From: Candidatus Fermentithermobacillaceae bacterium
GTDB lineage: Bacteria > Bacillota > Sulfobacillia > Fermentithermobacillales > DUSS01
Length of the DNA: 64,000 nt
Direction: 5' to 3'
NCBI GenBank assembly: GCA_014896535.1
Contig: JADBKE010000013.1
Location: forward strand, 62,001 to 126,000
The first letter of the stretch is position 1, and every line of letters begins with the position of its first letter. Under the pieces are notes generated by a model, which worked only from the letters and a program-made list of their open reading frames with translations, made no database searches and had not been told where the DNA came from. Of this stretch, positions 59,244-64,000 are shown in pieces. A program made the position numbers and the translations under genes.

Positions 59244-59843
59244 ATGTGGGTTTATCAAAAGAGCCTGGAATACCCGGTCCGGGTCTCAAGACCCAACCCG
59301 CGGATGGCAAAGGAAATCATTACCCAGTATGGCGGGCCGGACGGGGAGCTCGCGGCCTCCCTGCGATATCTGACTCAACGCTACACCATGCCCACGGGTC
59401 AAACCAAGGCGCTGCTCACGGACATCGGCACAGAGGAACTCGCCCACATGGAGATCGTAGCGGCTGTGGTCTACCAGCTCATAAGGGATGCGTCCATCGA
59501 CGAGATCATCAGGGCAGGTCTTGACGGATACTACGCAGACCACGATAAGGCTCTCTACTTCGTCAACGCAAGCGGGACTCCCTGGGTAGCTTCGTACATC
59601 CAGTCAAAGGGCGATCCCATCACCGACATCACCGAAGACATGGCGGCTGAACAGAAAGCTCGCTCCACTTATGAGTACCTCATACGGCTCTCCGACGACC
59701 CGGACGTGACCGACGTCCTGAGATTCCTCTGGCAAAGGGAAATCGTTCACTTCCAGCGGTTCGGGGAAGCTTTGAACCACCTGCACGAGTACTACGAGAG
59801 GCAGCGGGTATTCGACATGGGTCCGAGGCCGAGGCCGGGCTAA
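59244..59843 (+). CDS. cotJC: Spore coat CotJC, manganese catalase
   Basis: A 199-residue ferritin-like protein with the dimanganese catalase ligands: Glu in DGELAASLRYL, GTEELAHMEIVAAVV with the Glu-x-x-His pair, AEQKARSTYEYL with the next Glu, and HFQRFGEAL with the last His-Glu. It removes peroxide in the spore coat. Third gene of cotJABC. ATG 59244 has GGAG 10 bases upstream; GTG 59238 is possible. Confidence 0.94.
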   Translation: MWVYQKSLEYPVRVSRPNPRMAKEIITQYGGPDGELAASLRYLTQRYTMPTGQTKALLTDIGTEELAHMEIVAAVVYQLIRDASIDEIIRAGLDGYYADHDKALYFVNASGTPWVASYIQSKGDPITDITEDMAAEQKARSTYEYLIRLSDDPDVTDVLRFLWQREIVHFQRFGEALNHLHEYYERQRVFDMGPRPRPG

Positions 59844-59881
59844 GTAATCGATTGAGTAAGGGCAGCCGGGTAGGCGGGAAC

Positions 59882-59897
59882 GCGTAGCACACTACGC
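59882..59897. terminator. Small hairpin between converging genes
   Basis: GCGTAG-CACA-CTACGC lies between cotJC (plus) and the FTCD gene (minus). No T-tract follows. Confidence 0.4.
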
Positions 59898-60025
59898 CGG
59901 GCGTTCGAAGCGTACCCCGTGCCCCCGGCTTCGTTTAATACCGGTTAATAACCGAGCCAGGCGCGCGGCGTGCCAGCTGTCACTGCAAGCACGTACCGTG
60001 ACCTGCGGCGTCCGCCTGCTTCCGG

Positions 60026-61696
60026 TTAACCGCTGAGCCCGGCCTGGGCCAGATGCGTTTTCAAAACCGAAAGAACCGCCTCGGTTCTCGCGCCCAGCGC
60101 AACGAGAGTATCCCGGCAAGACCGTGCGAATTCCTCGTCCTTGATTGAGCTGAGGTTGATTTCCGCGTTCATCCGCGCTCCTCGGAACGCAGTTTCGAGG
60201 AAGGTCGCCCCGACGGCGACGTCGGTGATGGCGTTGGGGTTGCCATATTTAAGGAGGTCAGGCACCAGTTCCAGGGCCTCCACCGCGCGGGTTGCCACAT
60301 CCAGCGGAACCTTCGTAGCCTCCTTGAACGCCTGCTGCATGGCTTCTTTACGGGCAGCCTTTTCCTCGGGGGTGTTCTTTGGCAACTTCATGGCCTTTTC
60401 TACCTGCAGATAAGCGTCGGTGTCGGCGGCGGTGAGGTCGCGGAATGCGGCTTCGAACTGGGCAGCCGTGCTCCGGATCTCGGCGAGCCTGTCCCGGCCC
60501 TCGGTGAAACGGGGCAGGCTTAAAGTGAGGCCCGAAACCATCTCAAGCAATGCGCACCCCAGCGCTCCGGCGACCGCCGAGGCGGCCCCGCCACCGGGAG
60601 CGCCGGTAGGGGCCCGAAGGTCCTGAATGAACTGGGATAAGTCTGTCATGCCGGTTCTCCTTTCATCAAGACTTCTCGTTTTGCTCGTGACCACATCCTC
60701 CCCAGTACGGACGCGCCCCCGTTCAGCAGTACCTGGCTCAAGGGGTATTGTCGTGGCAGCAGCCGACTCTTGCGCCGACAGGTCGCCGGCTTTGGCCGCC
60801 TCGAGAATGGCGAGGTCGAGAACGCGCTTGCGGCTGAAGTCTGTGAGTTTGATGGCGTGCATCGCCACGTCCAGCAACGCATCCAGGGGACAGAGGCCTA
60901 TGAGTTCGGAGTTTCTAATCCCCACGCCGTACTGGCGGGCTTCTTCGACGATTTTATCGAACACCACGTGGATGGGAGTCACCGTGTAGTCCAGGAGATT
61001 CATGGTAACCTGGGCCACGCCCAGTTCTGCGATGAACACGCCCTTCGCCTGCACGCGCGGCAGGCCGCCGCTGGACTCCCGGATTTTCCGGGCTATCGCC
61101 CGGGCGATTTGTACGTCGGGAGTGTCGAGATTGACATTGAAGGCGATTAACGGGGGTCTCGCACCTACCGCCGTCGCCCCAGCTTTCGGGTGAAGTCGCG
61201 GAGGTCCGAAGTCGGGATACCTCGACGGGTCCTCGACGATGGCGGTCTTCAGTCCCTCGTATTCACCCCTCCGCACGTCGGGAAGTCTCACGCGGTCGGG
61301 TCTCGTGGCAGCGTTGGCGTACAGATACACGGGGATCTGGAGCTCGTCACCGATGCGTTTTCCCACTCTGCGGGCCATCTGGACGCAGTAGTCCATGGTG
61401 ACGCCCTGAACAGGCACGAATGGAACGACGTCGGTTGCGCCGATTCGAGGGTGTTCCCCGGTGTGTTTTTCCATGTCGATGAGTTCCGAAGCGCGTTTGA
61501 CGGCCCGGAAAGCCGCTTCCTCCACCGCATCGGGTTCCCCGGCGAAAGTGACTACCGAGCGGTTGTGACTGGGATCCGATGAGAAATCCAGGACCGTAAC
61601 GCCCGGGACCGACTTTATGCTTGAAACGATCTCCGCGACCACCGCGGGGTTTCTGCCTTCGCTGAAGTTAGGCACGCATTCAACCAGGGGTTTCAC
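60026..61696 (-). CDS. ftcD: Bifunctional glutamate formimidoyltransferase / formimidoyl-THF cyclodeaminase
   Basis: A 556-residue fusion. The N-terminal 300 residues form the transferase (LVECVPNFSEGRNPAVV, SDPSHNRSVVTFAGEP, MDMEKHTGEHPRIGATDVVP-like segments, FNVNLDTPDVQIARAIARKI). The C-terminal 200 residues form the cyclodeaminase (RAPTGAPGGGAASAVAGALG, DTDAYLQVEKAMKLPK, TDVAVGATFLETAFRGA). A linker of about 45 residues is low-complexity. The enzyme passes the formimino group from histidine breakdown to tetrahydrofolate. No other hut genes are near. GTG start at 61696. Confidence 0.94.
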   Translation of the reverse strand: MKPLVECVPNFSEGRNPAVVAEIVSSIKSVPGVTVLDFSSDPSHNRSVVTFAGEPDAVEEAAFRAVKRASELIDMEKHTGEHPRIGATDVVPFVPVQGVTMDYCVQMARRVGKRIGDELQIPVYLYANAATRPDRVRLPDVRRGEYEGLKTAIVEDPSRYPDFGPPRLHPKAGATAVGARPPLIAFNVNLDTPDVQIARAIARKIRESSGGLPRVQAKGVFIAELGVAQVTMNLLDYTVTPIHVVFDKIVEEARQYGVGIRNSELIGLCPLDALLDVAMHAIKLTDFSRKRVLDLAILEAAKAGDLSAQESAAATTIPLEPGTAERGRVRTGEDVVTSKTRSLDERRTGMTDLSQFIQDLRAPTGAPGGGAASAVAGALGCALLEMVSGLTLSLPRFTEGRDRLAEIRSTAAQFEAAFRDLTAADTDAYLQVEKAMKLPKNTPEEKAARKEAMQQAFKEATKVPLDVATRAVEALELVPDLLKYGNPNAITDVAVGATFLETAFRGARMNAEINLSSIKDEEFARSCRDTLVALGARTEAVLSVLKTHLAQAGLSG

Positions 61697-62025
61697 CGTA
61701 AACGTGCGGGCTGTACACCCCGGGGTCTGAAGCGCCGCTCTATCCCGCTTGAGGAGGGCGCGATGGGGACGAGCTGGCAGACCCGGGGAAGCTCCGCCTT
61801 GTCCTCCTTTCCACGCGGATGCAAGACGTCCCGATCCGCAAGTTTGAACAAGGATCTCAATTTGAGACCTGCTTGGAGACCGAATCCGAACAGGGCATGT
61901 CTCCCGTTACCAACTCTACCTCAATTGAAAAAGAGGAAAAAGAGCTTCGGCAACTAATATCTATTATGACGGCAGTTATTCCGGAGCCTATCCGGTTTAC
62001 GCCTCAAGGGGTGGTATAAACTTAA
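61697..62025. other. Intergenic region between FTCD and CNNM-type genes
   Basis: About 330 bp between divergent genes with no recognised gene. It should hold both promoters. Confidence 0.4.
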
Positions 62026-63357
62026 ATGGAAGATCCTGCTAGTGCAGGCCAATGGCTGCTTATGTTTGCGTTGCTGAGTTTGTCCGCTTTCTTCTCGTTA
62101 TCAGAGACCGCGCTCATGTCCGTAGGAAGGATTCGCATGCGCCACCTGGCGGAAAGCGGCGACCGCCGGGCGCAACTGGTTCAGAAGCTTAGACAGGACC
62201 CCAACAGGATGCTCGGGCCCATCCTGGTCGGGAACAACCTCGTCAACATAGCTTTGACTTCCCTGGCGACGGCCCTGTGTCTCCAGGTTTTCGGTAGCAG
62301 GGGTCTGGGCATTGCCATGGCATCTGCTACCGGGGTGATCTTGCTCTTCGGGGAGATCCTTCCGAAGGGATTCGCTGCTTGCGATGCAGAGACAACGGCA
62401 CTGAAGGTGGCCCGGCCCATGTACCTCGTTATAAAGGTCCTCACTCCCGTGGCCTGGGTGTTCACGGCAATAACCGGGCTCATTCTCCGCCTATTCGGTA
62501 TGAAGCCCGGCAAGGCACAGGTGATAACCGCCGAGGAATTTAAGACTTTCGTCGACGCCGTCGAGCAGCAGGGGGTCCTTGACAGCGAGGAAAAGGAGAT
62601 GATCGAGGGGATCGTCCAGTTTTCCGACACTTCGGTGGACGAGATCATGGTTCCCAAACCGGACATCCTGGCGGTATCCTCGGAAATGTCGGTGTCGGAG
62701 GCCTCTCAGATCGTACTCAGCGGGCATTTCTCAAGATTGCCCGTCTACCAGGGCACTCTCGACAACGTCATCGGCTTCGTCCATGTAAAGGACCTGGCCA
62801 AGGCCATGCTGGCCGATAAAGATCAACCCGTCAAGAACCTGGTAAGACCCGTCATCTTCGTCCCTCAGACGCGCAAAGTGGACGACCTCTTCAAGGACAT
62901 GCGTCGCCAGGGAGTGCACATGGCGATAATTCTGGACGAATTCGGGTCGACGGTTGGTCTCGTTACCATGGAGGATCTGCTAGAGGAGATAGTGGGTGAT
63001 ATAAGGGACGAGTACGATTCGACGGAGGAGCCGATAACCGTCGTTTCCGAGGGCGTGTACCTGGTTCACGGCAGAGTTCCCCTGGAGGAGCTCGCCGAAG
63101 AGACAGACATCCGCCTTTCGGAGGAAGACGTGGACACCGTCGGCGGATATGTGTTCCACAAGCTGGGACACATTCCCAGGGTGGGAGACGCGGTGGAGGC
63201 AAACGGGGTCAAGCTGACGGTGGAAGAGATGAGGGGCAAGCGGATTTGCAAGGTCAGAATCGAGAAAACGCCAAAGGAGGGAGAGACCGGTTCCGCCGAG
63301 CCGAGGCGAGAAAGCGACAACGGCAGGCGGGTCCGGGGGTCAACGGCGGAAGCTTGA
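62026..63357 (+). CDS. CNNM/CorC family (HlyC-like) membrane protein
   Basis: A 443-residue protein: DUF21 membrane domain with four helices (first, WLLMFALLSLSAFFSLSETALM with the ETAL motif), two CBS domains (IMVPKPDILAVSSEMSVSEA; the second with IILDEFGSTVGLVTMEDLLEE), and a C-terminal CorC/HlyC domain (VYLVHGRVPLEELAEETDI, VDTVGGYVFHKLGHIP). Relatives are linked to magnesium or cobalt homeostasis and sodium-driven magnesium export. A C-terminal tail of about 30 residues is charged. ATG 62026. Confidence 0.92.
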   Translation: MEDPASAGQWLLMFALLSLSAFFSLSETALMSVGRIRMRHLAESGDRRAQLVQKLRQDPNRMLGPILVGNNLVNIALTSLATALCLQVFGSRGLGIAMASATGVILLFGEILPKGFAACDAETTALKVARPMYLVIKVLTPVAWVFTAITGLILRLFGMKPGKAQVITAEEFKTFVDAVEQQGVLDSEEKEMIEGIVQFSDTSVDEIMVPKPDILAVSSEMSVSEASQIVLSGHFSRLPVYQGTLDNVIGFVHVKDLAKAMLADKDQPVKNLVRPVIFVPQTRKVDDLFKDMRRQGVHMAIILDEFGSTVGLVTMEDLLEEIVGDIRDEYDSTEEPITVVSEGVYLVHGRVPLEELAEETDIRLSEEDVDTVGGYVFHKLGHIPRVGDAVEANGVKLTVEEMRGKRICKVRIEKTPKEGETGSAEPRRESDNGRRVRGSTAEA

Positions 63358-63657
63358 TGCGAAACGCAACGGGTCGGTAGCCTCAAGACCGGGCGCCTGA
63401 GATGCCCACAGTCCGGTACTTTTGTCCTCGTCCGGGGTCGCGGGTGAACTCACGGCGAGGAACGCTGGACGGACTTGGGCGAGCGGCGCCGGTTTCATTT
63501 TGCCCGACACAAGCGCCGCGGAAAGGAGTCAGCGGATCATTGGAAGAATACCGTTGTGTGTAACCTCGGGTGTGTGGGGAACCGTTGCGCGGGCCAATGT
63601 TTTTGTCCCGAGGTCCAGGAAATTCTCAAAAAACAGGAAAGGGGTGGTTCCAACGAT
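63358..63657. other. Intergenic region
   Basis: 300 bp between the CNNM-type gene and the activator gene. No gene recognised. Confidence 0.4.
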
Positions 63658-64000
63658 ATGTATGTGGCAGGGATAGACGTCGGTTCAACTGCCACCAAGG
63701 TTGTTCTCTTAGCGGACGGTCGTTTGAAGGCTGCGGCTATCGAGAACACCGGAGCGGACATCGCCAAAACAACCTCACTGTGTCTGGAAAAAGCGTTACG
63801 AGATGCAAGGATAGAAGCAAGAAATCTGGCATCCGTTGTTGCCACAGGATACGGACGGGAAAAAGTTTCCGAAGCAAACAAAACCGTATGTGAAATAAGT
63901 TGTCTGGCCAGAGGCAGCCGGGAGCTGGCGCCGAGGGCTAGAACCATAATAGACATAGGAGGCAGGGATTTTCGCGTCATCCGGTTGGACGAGTCCGGTG
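63658..64000 (+). CDS. 2-hydroxyacyl-CoA dehydratase activator (HgdC-like), N-terminal part
   Basis: The gene continues beyond the window; 114 residues are seen. The BadF/BcrAD ATPase fold starts with AGIDVGSTATKVVLL (phosphate 1 loop), and later has VVATGYGREKV and IIDIGGRDFRVI (phosphate 2; commonly GGQDSKV). The homodimer binds one 4Fe-4S cluster and uses ATP to push an electron into the dehydratase. The Cys that holds that cluster should be the one in TVCEISCLARG. The matching dehydratase genes would be expected just downstream. ATG 63658 follows AAAGGGG. Confidence 0.9.
   Translation, partial: MYVAGIDVGSTATKVVLLADGRLKAAAIENTGADIAKTTSLCLEKALRDARIEARNLASVVATGYGREKVSEANKTVCEISCLARGSRELAPRARTIIDIGGRDFRVIRLDESG

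Noticed and set aside
61819-62019. Small ORF directly before the CNNM-type gene
   Set aside because: No ribosome site and no recognisable composition; treated as leader.
1-64000. tRNA genes
   Set aside because: GGTTCGA-type T-loop strings occur (for example in array 2), but none could be placed in a cloverleaf.

Overview
The window looks like a GC-rich, endospore-forming, probably thermophilic and anaerobic member of the Bacillota. The evidence is a cotJABC spore-coat operon (58.5-59.8 kb), a GerMN-domain lipoprotein, a tiny YjcZ-like peptide gene, a T-box leader on serS, a cytosolic four-subunit sulfhydrogenase (hydBGDA plus maturation protease), an M42 peptidase, a PerR/Fur regulator and an activator of 2-hydroxyacyl-CoA dehydratase. 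No rRNA, tRNA or CRISPR array was recognised. GC content was judged by eye, not measured.

Layout: 0-5.7 kb has an amidohydrolase tail, a PepV-like dipeptidase, a DUF3006/MBL-fold pair and serS with its T-box. 6-10.5 kb has a LiaF-like protein, a YjcZ-type peptide, a GH1 glycosidase and a Nudix hydrolase. 10.6-14.5 kb has a vWA protein, repeat array 1 and a winged-helix/nuclease-like protein. 14.7-21 kb has a GT21 glycosyltransferase, a YkoP-like gene, a DUF499 remnant, UPF0145, a very long M28 membrane peptidase and AroM. 21.1-22.7 kb is an intact IS4-type element with 10-bp target duplications. 23-28.4 kb has an atypical LuxR regulator and the sulfhydrogenase operon. 28.6-34 kb has an M42 peptidase, PerR, three tandem paralogues of unknown function, a Cys-cluster protein and a GNAT. 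34-41 kb has a B12/radical SAM protein, DUF4438, an OmpR/kinase pair, repeat array 2 and the GerMN lipoprotein. 41-54 kb has a phosphoesterase with PQQ repeats, MATE, a DapA-family enzyme, feoB/feoA, a permease, an MFS pump and bioY. 54.5-64 kb has repeat array 3, a broken GGDEF-EAL gene, class II aldolase, PilZ protein, cotJABC, a fused FTCD, a CorC-type protein and the start of an HgdC-type activator.

The most unusual feature is repetitive DNA. Three separate intergenic arrays (12.3-13.3, 39.4-40.1 and 54.6-55.4 kb) carry about 60 copies of a degenerate 21-bp dyad, GTGCCAA-N5-TTTGCAC. Copies are spaced almost always by exactly 42 bp, about four turns of B-DNA, so every dyad lies on the same face of the helix. 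Many other gene boundaries carry their own unrelated short tandem repeat, with periods of 11, 13, 15, 17, 18, 20, 27, 36 or 73 bp, and several genes have an imperfect second copy of their translation-start leader 71-86 bp upstream.

Functionally, the sulfhydrogenase operon (NAD(P)-linked hydrogen cycling), Feo iron uptake under a DtxR-type operator, and PerR fit an anaerobe that manages iron and redox. The c-di-GMP pieces (broken GGDEF-EAL, PilZ) and the remnants of DUF499 and toxin-antitoxin-like genes point to continuing gene decay around the repeats.
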